64,000 bases of DNA from Clostridiaceae bacterium (GTDB lineage: Bacteria > Bacillota > Clostridia > DSM-8532): positions 30,477 to 94,476 of the forward strand of contig JAAXZX010000004.1 of assembly GCA_012719645.1 (NCBI GenBank). Direction: 5' to 3'. A model generated the notes under the pieces. It did not search any database, was not told the origin of the DNA, and saw nothing but the letters and a program-made list of their open reading frames with translations. Made by a program: the position numbers and the translations under genes. Each line of letters begins with the position of its first letter. Positions within the stretch are counted from its first letter, which is position 1. Below are positions 27,194-37,407 of this stretch, one piece after another.

Positions 27194-28234
27194 ATGGAAA
27201 TGGAAGAGTTGGGAATTGTTGAACAAAAACTGCCCGATACCAGGGATTCCGGGCTCATGTATTCCATATCCGCAATCCTGTTTGTGGTTATCGGCAGCCG
27301 TCTTGCCCGGCTGGGTCTTCCTACGGACCTGTATATTATCCTGTCCGAGGTCCTGATAATTGCCCTTCCTCCGATCCTGCTGGCCAGGATAAAGCATCTG
27401 AGCATAGTCCCCACCTTTCGCCTGAAAAAACCCAGGGCTGTAGAGGTGCTTCTTACGCTCATGATCAGCCCGGTGATGATCATTGCGGGAGCCTGTGCGG
27501 GGTTTATCGCACTTATCATCATAAAGAACACCTTCGGATCGCTTCAGATCGATACCGGTGTCACATCGGTAATGGGAGGCGGAAGCGTCTTATGGTCGGT
27601 GTTTTTGATAGGCGTAGTTCCTGCGGTTTGCGAGGAACTGCTCTTCAGGGGATTGATCCAAAGGGGACTTGAGAGGATGGGAGCAGGCTGGTCCATATTC
27701 CTCAGCGGGCTCCTCTTCGGCCTTTTCCATTTTGATTTTCAGAGATTTGCCGCGCAGACTTTCATCGGCATTATTTCCGCTTACCTGGTATACCGCACCG
27801 GTTCCATCATAAACGGCATGATACTTCACTTTATGAACAACGGCCTGATCACACTGCTGCTGCGATCGGGCACGTCCGGTGTTCAGCAGCAGAATCCCAT
27901 GCCCCAGCCGACCACAGACCCGTTCTCATCCACTGAGTTTGTGAAGCTTGCAGAGCAATATGGCATGTCCCTGTCAGAGTTTCTGAACAGCATGATTATA
28001 CCGATTTTTATAATCTTCATCGCATGCCTTATAGTCATTTTCGGCCTTCTCCTTGTGGTTCGTGCCGTTACCAGGAACAGGGTGGAACAGCCCGGGCGGG
28101 ATGAGAAGGCCGCCAGGGGGTTGCTCCTGGGTATTCCCGGCATAGTCCTGGTCCTGACGGTGTACACGGCAATAGGACTTGTGCTGCTGAAGAATCCTGC
28201 AGGAGCCGGAATCCTCCGGCTGCTCGGGCTGTGA
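27194..28234 (+). CDS. CPBP family intramembrane glutamic endopeptidase
   Basis: GVVPAVCEELLFRGLIQRGLERMGAGWSIFLSGLLFGLFHFDFQRFAAQTFIGIISAYLVYRTGSI. Confidence 0.95.
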   Translation: MEMEELGIVEQKLPDTRDSGLMYSISAILFVVIGSRLARLGLPTDLYIILSEVLIIALPPILLARIKHLSIVPTFRLKKPRAVEVLLTLMISPVMIIAGACAGFIALIIIKNTFGSLQIDTGVTSVMGGGSVLWSVFLIGVVPAVCEELLFRGLIQRGLERMGAGWSIFLSGLLFGLFHFDFQRFAAQTFIGIISAYLVYRTGSIINGMILHFMNNGLITLLLRSGTSGVQQQNPMPQPTTDPFSSTEFVKLAEQYGMSLSEFLNSMIIPIFIIFIACLIVIFGLLLVVRAVTRNRVEQPGRDEKAARGLLLGIPGIVLVLTVYTAIGLVLLKNPAGAGILRLLGL

Positions 28235-28321
28235 CAGGAATTTCCGGGGTTATGGCAGAAAACGGGTTTATCATCGTCAATCAGTGGCAATAATAGATGC
28301 AATCGATATCGGGGGAAGAAC

Positions 28322-29200
28322 ATGCTTGTTGCGGACAAATGGACTCAATACAGGGTGCTGGACGCGGGCGACGGGGAAAAGGTCGAGTATTGGAACGGGT
28401 ATATCTTAAGGAGACCCGATCCGCAGGTTATATGGCCATGGACCAAACCACCCGCTATCCGGGAGGATGTCCACGGCATCTACCACAGGAGCAGAAGCGG
28501 GGGCGGCCAATGGGAATTTAAAAAGCCCATGCCTGAAAGCTGGACCATTGCCTATGGCAATCTCAGGTTCAGGGTGGAGCCCACGGGCTTCAAGCATACC
28601 GGTCTTTTCCCTGAGCAGGCGGTCAACTGGGATTGGATGTCCCGCGCCATAACAGAGGCAAAGCGTCCTGTTAATGTTCTGAACCTGTTTGCCTACACGG
28701 GAGGCGCCACCTGCGCCTGCCTGTCCGCAGGAGCCTCGGTCTGCCATGTGGATGCTTCAAAGGGCATGGTTAGCTGGGCGAAGGAAAACATCGGCCTCTC
28801 CGGGTTGGCCGAAAAGCCTGTCAGATACATTGTGGATGACTGCATCAAGTTTGTCCGTCGCGAGATCCGGCGGGGAAGGAGATACGATGCGATAATCATG
28901 GACCCGCCTTCCTACGGCCGCGGCCCCAGGGGCGAGGTATGGAAGCTGGAGGATGCGCTCTATTCCCTGGTTGATGAGCTAAAGGATGTCCTGTCGGGAA
29001 AGCCGCTGTTCTTCCTGCTTAACTCGTATACAACCGGCTTTTCTTCACAGGTCTCCGCAAATATCCTGGAACTGGCATTAAAGGGCAGGTATGGCGGCAA
29101 GGTAACCTGCGGCGAAGTTGGGCTTCCCATAGACGGGACAAGTTTGGTGCTTCCCTGCGGGACCTTCTCCAGGTGGGAGGCATGTGGTCAGGAAGAATAG
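28322..29200 (+). CDS. Class I SAM-dependent rRNA methyltransferase (RlmI/RlmK-like)
   Basis: TGLFPEQAVNWDWMSRAI...RPVNVLNLFAYTGGATCACLSAGASVCHVDASKGMVSWAKEN...DAIIMDPPSYGRGP. Confidence 0.92.
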   Translation: MLVADKWTQYRVLDAGDGEKVEYWNGYILRRPDPQVIWPWTKPPAIREDVHGIYHRSRSGGGQWEFKKPMPESWTIAYGNLRFRVEPTGFKHTGLFPEQAVNWDWMSRAITEAKRPVNVLNLFAYTGGATCACLSAGASVCHVDASKGMVSWAKENIGLSGLAEKPVRYIVDDCIKFVRREIRRGRRYDAIIMDPPSYGRGPRGEVWKLEDALYSLVDELKDVLSGKPLFFLLNSYTTGFSSQVSANILELALKGRYGGKVTCGEVGLPIDGTSLVLPCGTFSRWEACGQEE

Positions 29201-29292
29201 CAGTAAACTCATATTATGTGGTATAATATCATGAAAACTTTACTAAAAAGGCTGTGGCCATATCTTCGGAACGGAGGGAAGAAATCGGATTA

Positions 29293-29655
29293 ATGGATAA
29301 TGAGTCTATTTTTACACTGGTGGTTGAGGCATTGTATGAAAAGAAGGCGCGGGATGTTAAGGCCATCGACATCAGTGAACTGACAACGATAGCGGATTAC
29401 TTCATCGTATGCAGCGGTACGTCCATGACCCACATAAAGACCCTTGCCGATCATGTTGAGGAAAAGCTCATCGGACAGAATGTGCAATGCCTTCACCGGG
29501 AGGGCTACAACAGCGCCCGCTGGATTCTGCTGGACTACGGGGATATCGTAGTTCACATATTCCTTGAAGAGGACAGGGAATTCTACGGACTTGAGCGGCT
29601 CTGGCAGGACGGAAAGCCTGTTCCTTTGGTCGAAACCCAGGAGGCCAATGCCTGA
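29293..29655 (+). CDS. rsfS: Ribosome silencing factor
   Basis: EKKARDVKAIDISELTTIADYFIVCSGTSMTHIKTLADHVEEKL...REGYNSARWILLDYGDIVVHIFLEEDREFYGLERLW. Confidence 0.95.
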   Translation: MDNESIFTLVVEALYEKKARDVKAIDISELTTIADYFIVCSGTSMTHIKTLADHVEEKLIGQNVQCLHREGYNSARWILLDYGDIVVHIFLEEDREFYGLERLWQDGKPVPLVETQEANA

Positions 29656-29751
29656 AACAGCTCATGTCCTTGTATCATAAATCAGGGGGTCCTGCGATTG
29701 GGAGGAACCCCGAAGAAGCAATGCAAATTTTAAACTTGGGAGGCTTATACA

Positions 29752-32193
29752 ATGGGGTACTCTGTAGCGATAGACAGGAAATGGCAGAAAAAATGGGAAG
29801 AAACCAATATTTATCGATTTGACAGGGATAACATCGACAAGAAGCTCTATTGCCTCGAGATGTTTTCATATCCCTCAGGCGCCAAGCTCCATGCGGGCCA
29901 TTGGTACAATTTTGGCCTTACCGATTCCTGGGCTCGTATGAAGCGCATGCAGGGGCATAACGTGTTCCATCCCCAGGGTTTCGACGCATTCGGTCTTCCG
30001 GCTGAAAACTATGCCATAAAGACCGGCATCCACCCCAAGGATTCCACTATGCAGAACATAGCCACGATGGAAGAACAGCTGAGGAGGATGGGTGCCACCT
30101 TCGACTGGGATTACGAGGTGATTACCTGTCTGCCCGAGTACTATAAATGGACACAGTGGATCTTCCTGCAGCTATTCAAGCATGGCCTGGCATACAGGAA
30201 GAACGCGCCCGTGAACTGGTGCCCGAGCTGCAAGACCGTTCTGGCCAATGAGCAGGTAGTGGATGGCTGCTGCGAGCGCTGCAGTTCCGAAGTGACCAGA
30301 AAGAACCTGACCCAGTGGTTTTTCAGGATTACGAAATATGCCCAGGAGCTCCTGGACTGTCTGCCCGGCCTGGATTGGCCAGAGAAGACAAAGAAGATCC
30401 AGACCAACTGGATCGGACGGTCTGAAGGAGCTGAAATTGAGTTTAAGGTAGCAGACAGCGGCCTGTCCTTCAGGGTGTTCACCACCAGGGCCGACACCCT
30501 CTATGGCGTGACATATGTGGTCCTGGCTCCGGAACATGAGCTGGTGTACAGGATTACCACCGATGCCTGCCGCAGGGCCGTTGATGAATACAGGGAGGCT
30601 GCGGCGAAGGCTTCGGAGATCGACCGCATGTCCACGGTAAGGGAGAAGACCGGTGTCTTCACAGGCGCCTATGCCATTCATCCCCTCACCGGGGAAAAAG
30701 TCCAGATCTGGATTGCCGACTACGTCCTGGCCGGTTACGGCACAGGCTGCGTAATGGCAGTTCCCGCCCATGACGAGAGGGACTATGAATTTGCGAAGAA
30801 GTTCAACCTTGAGATAAAGCGCGTTATAAAAGGCGCGGAGGGTGTGGATGATGCCCTTCCGTTCGTGGAGGATGGCTTCCTTGTCGGGAGCATGGAGTTT
30901 GACGGCCTTTCTTCCGCCGATGCCAGGGCTGCCATCGTAAAGAAACTTGCGGGCATGAACGCCGGCGAGCCGAAGGTTACATACCGGCTTCGCGACTGGC
31001 TGGTTTCCAGGCAGCGTTACTGGGGGGCGCCAATCCCCATCATATATTGCGATAAATGCGGTATCGTGCCCGTTCCCGAGGACCAGCTTCCGGTGGAGCT
31101 TCCATACAATGTGGTATTCACTCCCGACGGGGAATCGCCTCTTGCCAAGTGCGAGGAATTCATAAACACCACTTGTCCCTGCTGCGGCGGTCCCGCAAAA
31201 AGGGATTCGGATACCCTCGACACATTTGTGTGCTCATCATGGTACTTCCTGAGATATCCGGACAACAAGAACGACAGGGAAGCCTTCAACCGTGAACTGA
31301 TCAACAAGATGCTTCCCGTCGACAAGTACGTGGGCGGGGCCGAGCATGCCGCCATGCACCTGTTGTACGCCCGGTTCTTCACCAAGGCGCTCAGGGATAT
31401 GGGTTACCTGGACTTTGACGAGCCCTTCCTGTCCCTGGTCCACCAGGGAGTTATACTGGGCGCGGACGGTCAGAAGATGTCCAAGTCCAGGGGCAACACC
31501 GTATCTCCCGACGAATACATTGAAAGGTATGGTTCTGACGTGTTCCGCACATACCTGGCCTTCGGTTTCAACTACGTGGAAGGCGGACCGTGGAGCGACG
31601 AAGGCATCAGGGCCATAGACCGGTTTATCGCCAGGGTTGAACGGCTGGTCAGGAAGTTCGCCGGGGAAAAGGGAACGCCGGGAAGCGACAGGTTCGGACC
31701 CGAGGAGAAGGAATTGAACTATGTAAGGCATTATGCCATTAAGTGCGCCACCGAGGACACTGAGATCTTCCAGTTCAACACGGCCATCGCGCGTATTATG
31801 GAACTGATCAATGCCCTGTATAAATACGACGCGTTGGAAAGCAGGAACATGAAGCTGATGGAAGATGCGGTGAAGGACGCCATCCTGCTCATGTCCCCGT
31901 TCGCTCCGCACTTTGCCGAGGAGATGTGGGAAGTACTGGGATACGAGTATTCGATATTCAACCAGCCCTGGCCGGCCTATGACGAAAAGGCCCTTGTCCG
32001 GGACGAAATCGAGATGGCTGTCCAGATCAACGGCCAGGTAAAATACAAGATAAATGTGCCCCGTGATGCCGACGACAAGCAGATTGAGGAGGCCGCGCTG
32101 ACCGATGAAAGGGCTGCGGGCTATATTGGCGGAAAGAGCATCGTGAAGGTTATCGTGGTAAAAGGCCGGCTGATCAATATCGTGGTCAGATAG
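29752..32193 (+). CDS. leuS: Leucyl-tRNA synthetase
   Basis: [73 protein letters not shown]. Confidence 0.98.
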   Translation: MGYSVAIDRKWQKKWEETNIYRFDRDNIDKKLYCLEMFSYPSGAKLHAGHWYNFGLTDSWARMKRMQGHNVFHPQGFDAFGLPAENYAIKTGIHPKDSTMQNIATMEEQLRRMGATFDWDYEVITCLPEYYKWTQWIFLQLFKHGLAYRKNAPVNWCPSCKTVLANEQVVDGCCERCSSEVTRKNLTQWFFRITKYAQELLDCLPGLDWPEKTKKIQTNWIGRSEGAEIEFKVADSGLSFRVFTTRADTLYGVTYVVLAPEHELVYRITTDACRRAVDEYREAAAKASEIDRMSTVREKTGVFTGAYAIHPLTGEKVQIWIADYVLAGYGTGCVMAVPAHDERDYEFAKKFNLEIKRVIKGAEGVDDALPFVEDGFLVGSMEFDGLSSADARAAIVKKLAGMNAGEPKVTYRLRDWLVSRQRYWGAPIPIIYCDKCGIVPVPEDQLPVELPYNVVFTPDGESPLAKCEEFINTTCPCCGGPAKRDSDTLDTFVCSSWYFLRYPDNKNDREAFNRELINKMLPVDKYVGGAEHAAMHLLYARFFTKALRDMGYLDFDEPFLSLVHQGVILGADGQKMSKSRGNTVSPDEYIERYGSDVFRTYLAFGFNYVEGGPWSDEGIRAIDRFIARVERLVRKFAGEKGTPGSDRFGPEEKELNYVRHYAIKCATEDTEIFQFNTAIARIMELINALYKYDALESRNMKLMEDAVKDAILLMSPFAPHFAEEMWEVLGYEYSIFNQPWPAYDEKALVRDEIEMAVQINGQVKYKINVPRDADDKQIEEAALTDERAAGYIGGKSIVKVIVVKGRLINIVVR

Positions 32194-32237
32194 TGCCGGA
32201 CATAACGCCAAAGTTATGCAGTTAGCAAGAAGAGCCT

Positions 32238-32272
32238 GATCCGCCCTGCCTTTTATGCCGGGCGGATTTTCG
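32238..32272 (+). terminator. Intrinsic terminator after leuS
   Basis: atccgccc...gggcggattttcg hairpin. Confidence 0.75.
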
Positions 32273-32290
32273 TAACAGGCCGGAATATTA

Positions 32291-32728
32291 TTGAAAATGC
32301 GTGGTGATAGTTTGCAGAATGGCAATACCGATGTGATAAGGCTGCTCCAGCCTGCAGTGCTGGCTTTTATAGGGGATGCCGTATTCAACCTTTTCATCAG
32401 GGAAAGACTAGTGAGGAAAAAACGGGCATCCTCCCACAGGCTCCATATTGACGCCACCAGGTATGTCAAGGCAGCCTCCCAGTCCAGGATAGCCAGGGAA
32501 CTGCAGAAGGAATTCGATGAAGATGAAGCCTTCATATTCAGGAGGGGAAGGAACGCGAAGTCCACAACCGTCCCCAAAAACGCGGATCTTCATGACTATC
32601 ATTACGCCACGGGCCTTGAGGCCGTTATGGGCTACCTGTACCTGACCGGCCGGAAGGAGAGGCTGGAGAGCATCCTGGAACGGGCGGCGTCCATCATAGA
32701 AAGCGATGAAACGGAGAGTCAGCCATGA
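32291..32728 (+). CDS. mrnC: Mini-ribonuclease 3
   Basis: LQPAVLAFIGDAVFNLFIRERLVRKKRASSHRLHIDATRYVKAASQSRI...ATGLEAVMGYLYLTGRKERLE. Confidence 0.94.
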   Translation: MKMRGDSLQNGNTDVIRLLQPAVLAFIGDAVFNLFIRERLVRKKRASSHRLHIDATRYVKAASQSRIARELQKEFDEDEAFIFRRGRNAKSTTVPKNADLHDYHYATGLEAVMGYLYLTGRKERLESILERAASIIESDETESQP

Positions 32729-33588
32729 ACAAACAGAAAAAGAAACCAGACAAAAAACCTGTCCGGAAGGATGGGCAGGCTCACGCAAAAAGGCCGCATC
32801 CCTACAGGGATCCATACCGCGATACGGCGAAAGAGGCCGAACAGGACAGGGAAGACAGGATAGAGGGCAGGAACCCGGCGCTGGAAGCGTTAAGGTCGGG
32901 CCGCCCGGTCAACAAGGTTTTTATAGAAAAGGACAACCAGGACCCCATCCTTGCCAGGATCGCGTCTTTAGCCAGGGGGAGGGACATCCCCGTCCAATAT
33001 GTGGACAGAAGGAAACTGGACATGATGTCTTCTGCCAGGATACACCAGGGGGTAATCCTTGACGCGGCCCTCAAGGAATATGTCCAGGTTGACGATATCC
33101 TCGAAATCGCATCTTCGCGCGGTGAAGACCCGTTCATTGTCATACTGGACGGCATTACCGACACAAACAACTTCGGTTCAATAATAAGGAGCGCCGAGTG
33201 CTCGGGAGTCCATGGCATCATTATTCCGAAACGGCGCTCGGCGACCCTTAATGCCACTGTGGCGAAGGTCGCCGCCGGTGCGCAGGAATTCATCGCCATA
33301 GCCAGGGTGTCAAACCTTGCCCAGACTGTCCGTGACCTGAAGAAGAAGGGCATATGGATAGCCGGGGCAGACCCCGAAGGGGAAAAAGCCTATTATGAAG
33401 CCGGGCTGAGAGGCCCCATAGGCCTTGTCATCGGCAGTGAAGGAGAGGGGATCAGCCGAGTCATAAGGGATGAATGCGACTTCCTCGTGAAGATCCCCAT
33501 GAAGGGACAGATATCATCCCTGAATGCCGGTGTTGCCGCAGCCCTGATCATGTTTGAGGTATCCAGGAAAAGGGACGGGCGCGCCTGA
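32725..33588 (+). CDS. rlmB: 23S rRNA (guanosine-2'-O)-methyltransferase RlmB-like (SpoU family)
   Basis: EGRNPALEALRSGRPVNKVFIEKD...ILDGITDTNNFGSIIRSAECSGVHGIIIPKRRS...VIGSEGEGISRVIRDECDFLVKIPMKGQISSLNAGVAAALIMFE. Confidence 0.95.
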   Translation: MNKQKKKPDKKPVRKDGQAHAKRPHPYRDPYRDTAKEAEQDREDRIEGRNPALEALRSGRPVNKVFIEKDNQDPILARIASLARGRDIPVQYVDRRKLDMMSSARIHQGVILDAALKEYVQVDDILEIASSRGEDPFIVILDGITDTNNFGSIIRSAECSGVHGIIIPKRRSATLNATVAKVAAGAQEFIAIARVSNLAQTVRDLKKKGIWIAGADPEGEKAYYEAGLRGPIGLVIGSEGEGISRVIRDECDFLVKIPMKGQISSLNAGVAAALIMFEVSRKRDGRA

Positions 33589-33606
33589 TCCGTCCTTCCA
33601 TTTTTT

Positions 33607-34173
33607 CTAATAGGCAAAATCAAAGTCCAGTTGCTTTTTCAGTTCATCAGTCTTCCAGCTGAAGTTGTAAACAAAGGGCTTTTCGGAGCTGTCCAGTATC
33701 AGCACTATGGGCGGCTCTTTCTCTGTAAATATGACGTATATCCTGTCAATGACGGCATTGATGTACTCGTTTTTTACCTTCAGTGCGGGGTTTACGGGGA
33801 TCCTTACAATGTATCCCTTGTCCGGGAAAGGCTGCACCTTGGCATACATTCCTGTGATGCTGCTGATGATTTTTCTGGCCTGTTCCTGCATCGCCGGAGT
33901 GGTCTTCATCCTTTTGGTCACCTTCCCCTTGCTTATGTCAAAGATCTGTACTTCGTCGCTGCTCTCAGAAGCGGGGGCGGTTTCTTCCAGTATCTCGCCT
34001 GATGCGGCCACATCCCTGTGGCGCAGCATGTTGACCAGTTCAAAGTAATTCTCGGTATCCTGGTTTCCAAAAATCTGGTATATGCCGAAAGAAACAAGGA
34101 ACACAAACAATACGGCTGCTGCAAACAATTTAAGTTTTCTTTTGCTGATGCTTATAACGATCATATACACCAC
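33607..34173 (-). CDS. Hypothetical N-terminally membrane-anchored protein
   Basis: 188 aa with N-terminal TM segment LKLFAAAVLFVFLVSFGIYQI; family not firmly recognised. Confidence 0.7.
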   Translation of the reverse strand: MVYMIVISISKRKLKLFAAAVLFVFLVSFGIYQIFGNQDTENYFELVNMLRHRDVAASGEILEETAPASESSDEVQIFDISKGKVTKRMKTTPAMQEQARKIISSITGMYAKVQPFPDKGYIVRIPVNPALKVKNEYINAVIDRIYVIFTEKEPPIVLILDSSEKPFVYNFSWKTDELKKQLDFDFAY

Positions 34174-34226
34174 CCATAAATCATATCAGGAAAACGGCTT
34201 GTATTATGACACTTATTTGGCTGAAA

Positions 34227-34355
34227 CAGAGGTGAGAGGTGGGATGTTGGAGGTTAGATATTTGGCACGACTTTAATAGGCAATAAACTGGGGAGACTCA
34301 GAGCAGAAGAGATTGCCACGCTTCACTTCGTTCTTCCGCTATCAATGACACGAAA
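34227..34355. repeat. Two dispersed-repeat fragments homologous to those at 22.8-23.1 kb
   Basis: gaggtgagaggtgggatgttggaggttagata (cf. gagaggtaggatgtgagagattggaggggttagata at 22951); gagattgccacgcttcacttcgttcttccgctatcaatgaca is the reverse-orientation TCATTG...GGCAATCTC repeat. Confidence 0.65.
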
Positions 34356-34459
34356 AGGTGCTTAACTCCCTCCAAATGACAGTAAAAAATGAACCTGTGA
34401 GGATGCAGCGCGTCTAACCTTTATGAGAGAATAATGGAAATAAACAGGAGGAATGAGTT

Positions 34460-35722
34460 ATGGATCAATGTTCAGAAGTCCGCAATAAAAAGGGCATAAA
34501 GCCCGTTCTGGCCGTTGTCCTCATCATGGCATTCCTTCTTGCGGGATGTACGACGGGAAGAAGCGCATATGCCTTTATACCATCAGATGTGACCAATATC
34601 CCGTTGGATGACCCCATCATCCTTGATATCAACGATTTGGGATTCAACATGTTAATGCTGATCAATAAGGCAGATGCCAAAGGCAGGAACATGATCATAT
34701 CCCCCGTAAGCCTTTCAACCGCGCTTTCTATCCTGAACAACGGCGCCGCCGGCACCACCCGCGATCAGATCAACGGCCTGATCAACACCCGGGGAGTGTC
34801 CCAGGACGAGCACAACAGCAAATACAGGGATCTTATGAGCAGCCTGTACAACAGGAAAGACGTTACGATACTCCCAGCCAACTCCCTGTGGGTGAACAGG
34901 GAATACCGTGTTAGGGAGAGCTTCATTGAACTTGCCAAGGCCTGGTACGATGCCGAGGTGTTTTCCTTAAATGTCAAGTCCCCTTCGGCAGCAAGCCAGG
35001 TCAACAAGTGGATATCGGACAAGACAAAGGGCTTGATTACAAATCCCGTCAGCGGCATCGATCCATCGACCATAACGCTCATAGTCAACACCCTGTATTT
35101 CAAGGGGGCCTGGGTCAATGAGTTCAGCGAAGGCCTCACTAAGAAGGAGGATTTTACGCTGGGAACAGGTGAAACCGTGCAGGTTGACATGATGAACGGC
35201 CTGTTCAAGGTTCCCTATTATAACGCGGGGGACTTTAAGGCTGTTAAACTCCATTACAAGGGTGGGGTATCCATGCTCCTCCTGCGGCCCGAGGGCGATG
35301 TCAATGAGCTTGTGGAGAGTCTTTCAGCAGACAAGCTCCTTGATATAAACGATAAGCTTAAATCCTTCAAAACCGAACTCAAGGTGCCGAAACTGAGCTT
35401 CAGCTTCAGGGACGAGGTTGGCAAATACCTGAAAGAACTGGGAATGGTCGATGCCTTTGGCGATTCGGCCGACTTCAGCGGGATGGTGGAATCAGCAAAA
35501 GCCCAGGTGAACCGCGTTCTTCATGAATGCAGGATCGAGCTTGATGAGGAAGGCACCATCGCCGCTGCCGCAACAGTTATAGTAATGGCGGGTATGGCAG
35601 CCATGCCCGAGCCGGAAGAAATCATGGATTTCTACCTGGATAAACCGTTTGTTTTCGCTATCATGGATAACCAGACCGGGGCGGTATTGTTCCTGGGAAA
35701 GGTTGAAAACCCTGCTCAGTAA
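34460..35722 (+). CDS. Serpin family protein, predicted lipoprotein
   Basis: Lipobox LLAGC; NMIISPVSLSTALSILNNGAAGTTRDQI; hinge/RCL ELDEEGTIAAAATVIVMAGMAAMPEPEEIMDFYLDKPFVFAIMDNQTGAVLFLGKVENP. Confidence 0.96.
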   Translation: MDQCSEVRNKKGIKPVLAVVLIMAFLLAGCTTGRSAYAFIPSDVTNIPLDDPIILDINDLGFNMLMLINKADAKGRNMIISPVSLSTALSILNNGAAGTTRDQINGLINTRGVSQDEHNSKYRDLMSSLYNRKDVTILPANSLWVNREYRVRESFIELAKAWYDAEVFSLNVKSPSAASQVNKWISDKTKGLITNPVSGIDPSTITLIVNTLYFKGAWVNEFSEGLTKKEDFTLGTGETVQVDMMNGLFKVPYYNAGDFKAVKLHYKGGVSMLLLRPEGDVNELVESLSADKLLDINDKLKSFKTELKVPKLSFSFRDEVGKYLKELGMVDAFGDSADFSGMVESAKAQVNRVLHECRIELDEEGTIAAAATVIVMAGMAAMPEPEEIMDFYLDKPFVFAIMDNQTGAVLFLGKVENPAQ

Positions 35723-35746
35723 TTAATACTATTATACGGTAAAACA

Positions 35747-35780
35747 ACAGCGCGGCATCCGCAATGGAGCCGCGCTGTCT
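35747..35780 (+). terminator. Hairpin after serpin gene
   Basis: acagcgcggc...gccgcgctgt perfect 10-bp stem; weak T-tract. Confidence 0.6.
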
Positions 35781-35806
35781 GCAATAATAGGAGGGTACGC
35801 TGCAGC

Positions 35807-36028
35807 TCAGCCCGTCTTTTTTGAACATATGATCTCGTAGAGCCTGATTGCGCCAAACACCAGTATGGCTCCTATGGCAAGTGCGATGGCCAGCTTGATA
35901 AGCGATTTGAAAAGAAACCATAAAACGCTGAGAACGGCGAGACCTCCTACGACGAGAATGGCATACCCGAGGATGGGGCCGAACCTTCTCACGACACTAT
36001 TCTTGAACTCAAACATGCTGCTTAACAT
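35807..36028 (-). CDS. Small hypothetical membrane protein
   Basis: 73 aa, two TM segments (YAILVVGGLAVLSVLWFLF, LIKLAIALAIGAILVFGAI). Confidence 0.65.
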   Translation of the reverse strand: MLSSMFEFKNSVVRRFGPILGYAILVVGGLAVLSVLWFLFKSLIKLAIALAIGAILVFGAIRLYEIICSKKTG

Positions 36029-36096
36029 TTGCCAGGACCTCCTTGCGCTCCTTATGGGTTAATTATATGCCCTGACATTTACAATCACCTTATAGG

Positions 36097-36140
36097 CAAA
36101 TTAAAAAACAGTTAGAATGGAGTTATCCATTCCAACTGTT
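36097..36140 (-). terminator. Intrinsic terminator of the dap operon (minus strand)
   Basis: minus strand aacagttggaatgga-taac-tccattctaactgtt then ttttaattt. Confidence 0.85.
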
Positions 36141-36165
36141 CTTGCCTGCAGTGTTCTTACATTGC

Positions 36166-37389
36166 TCATCCCATGCGCAGCCTTTCCACAGCCTCCGCGG
36201 TCTTTTCGGGGCTGCCGAAACCGGTCAGCCTGAAGTACCCTTCACCCATGGTGCCGAATCCGGAACCAGGGGTTCCTACTATATGATAGCGGTCAAGAAG
36301 GTGGTCAAAGAACTCCCAGGAAGTCATCCCGCCGGGAACCTTCAGCCAGACGTAAGGGGAGTTTTCACCGCCCCATACCCTTAAGCCTTTTTCTTCGAAC
36401 ACCTTGCGTATTGTCCTTGCGTTTTCAAGGTAGATGTCTATGATCCTGCCGATCTGTTCCTGTCCTTCCCTGGTGTAAAGCGCCGCTGCCGCCCTCTGTA
36501 CGATGTAGGGCACGCCGTTGAACTTTGTTGTCTGGCGCCTGAGCCACATGGAGTGAAGCTTCAGGGGTTTATTGCCGGTGGAAACGGTCACTTCAAGTGT
36601 CTTGGGCACCACGGTATATGCGCACCTCAAACCCGTGAAGCCGGCTGTTTTTGAAAAGCTCCTGAACTCAACGGCAACCTTTCTGGCGTCCGGTATCTCG
36701 TAAATACTGTGGGGAAGCGTATTGTCCCGGATATAGCGCTCATATGCCGCATCGAAAAGGATAAGGGTCTTGTTCTCCAGGGCGTAATCCACCCACTTTT
36801 TAAGGTCGTCCCGGGTCAGGACCACGCCAGACGGGTTGTTGGGCGAGCAAAGGTACACTATGTCCAGGCGCCCGTCGGGAATTTGGGGTTTGAAGTCGTT
36901 TTCCGGAAGGCAGTCCAGGTAGCGTATATTTTCGTATCCGTCGCCTGCGGGCTGGCCTGAGTGTCCTGCCAGCACGTTGCTGTCAAGATAAACCGGGTAA
37001 ACTGGATTGGAGATGCCAATTATATTCCCTTTTCCGAACAGGTCGGCAAAGTTGGCGGTGTCGCTCTTGGCGCCGTCGCTGACGAAGATCTCATCCGCCT
37101 CGATATCACAGCCGCGGGCCCTGTAATCATGCTCCGCTATGGCTTCCCTCAGAAAGTCGTATCCCTGCTCAGGTCCGTATCCCCTGAATGTTTCGGCCCT
37201 GGCCATTTCATCAACTGCCTCGTGCAGGGCACGGATCGCCGCCTGCGGAAGGGGCTGTGTGACATCGCCTATGCCAAGCCGTATGATATCGGCAGTGGGG
37301 TTGGCTGCCCTGTAATCACTGACCCTCCGGGCAATTTCGACAAACAGGTAGGTTTCCTTTACATTTCCGAAATTGCTGTTGATTATCAC
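36166..37389 (-). CDS. dapL: LL-diaminopimelate aminotransferase
   Basis: NSNFGNVKETYLFVEIARRVSDYRAANP...IRLGIGDVTQPLP...DGAKSDTANFADLFG...FRSFSKTAGFTGLRCAYTVVPK. Confidence 0.97.
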   Translation of the reverse strand: MIINSNFGNVKETYLFVEIARRVSDYRAANPTADIIRLGIGDVTQPLPQAAIRALHEAVDEMARAETFRGYGPEQGYDFLREAIAEHDYRARGCDIEADEIFVSDGAKSDTANFADLFGKGNIIGISNPVYPVYLDSNVLAGHSGQPAGDGYENIRYLDCLPENDFKPQIPDGRLDIVYLCSPNNPSGVVLTRDDLKKWVDYALENKTLILFDAAYERYIRDNTLPHSIYEIPDARKVAVEFRSFSKTAGFTGLRCAYTVVPKTLEVTVSTGNKPLKLHSMWLRRQTTKFNGVPYIVQRAAAALYTREGQEQIGRIIDIYLENARTIRKVFEEKGLRVWGGENSPYVWLKVPGGMTSWEFFDHLLDRYHIVGTPGSGFGTMGEGYFRLTGFGSPEKTAEAVERLRMG

Positions 37390-37407
37390 GATTATAACCC
37401 TCCATGC

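Noticed and set aside
29656-29751. Possible T-box leader for leuS
   Set aside because: No AGGGTGGTACCGCG T-box sequence or specifier stem; only a short ggggtcc/ggaacccc-type hairpin
31237-32577. 446-aa minus-strand ORF
   Set aside because: Antisense shadow of leuS and mrnC caused by codon bias
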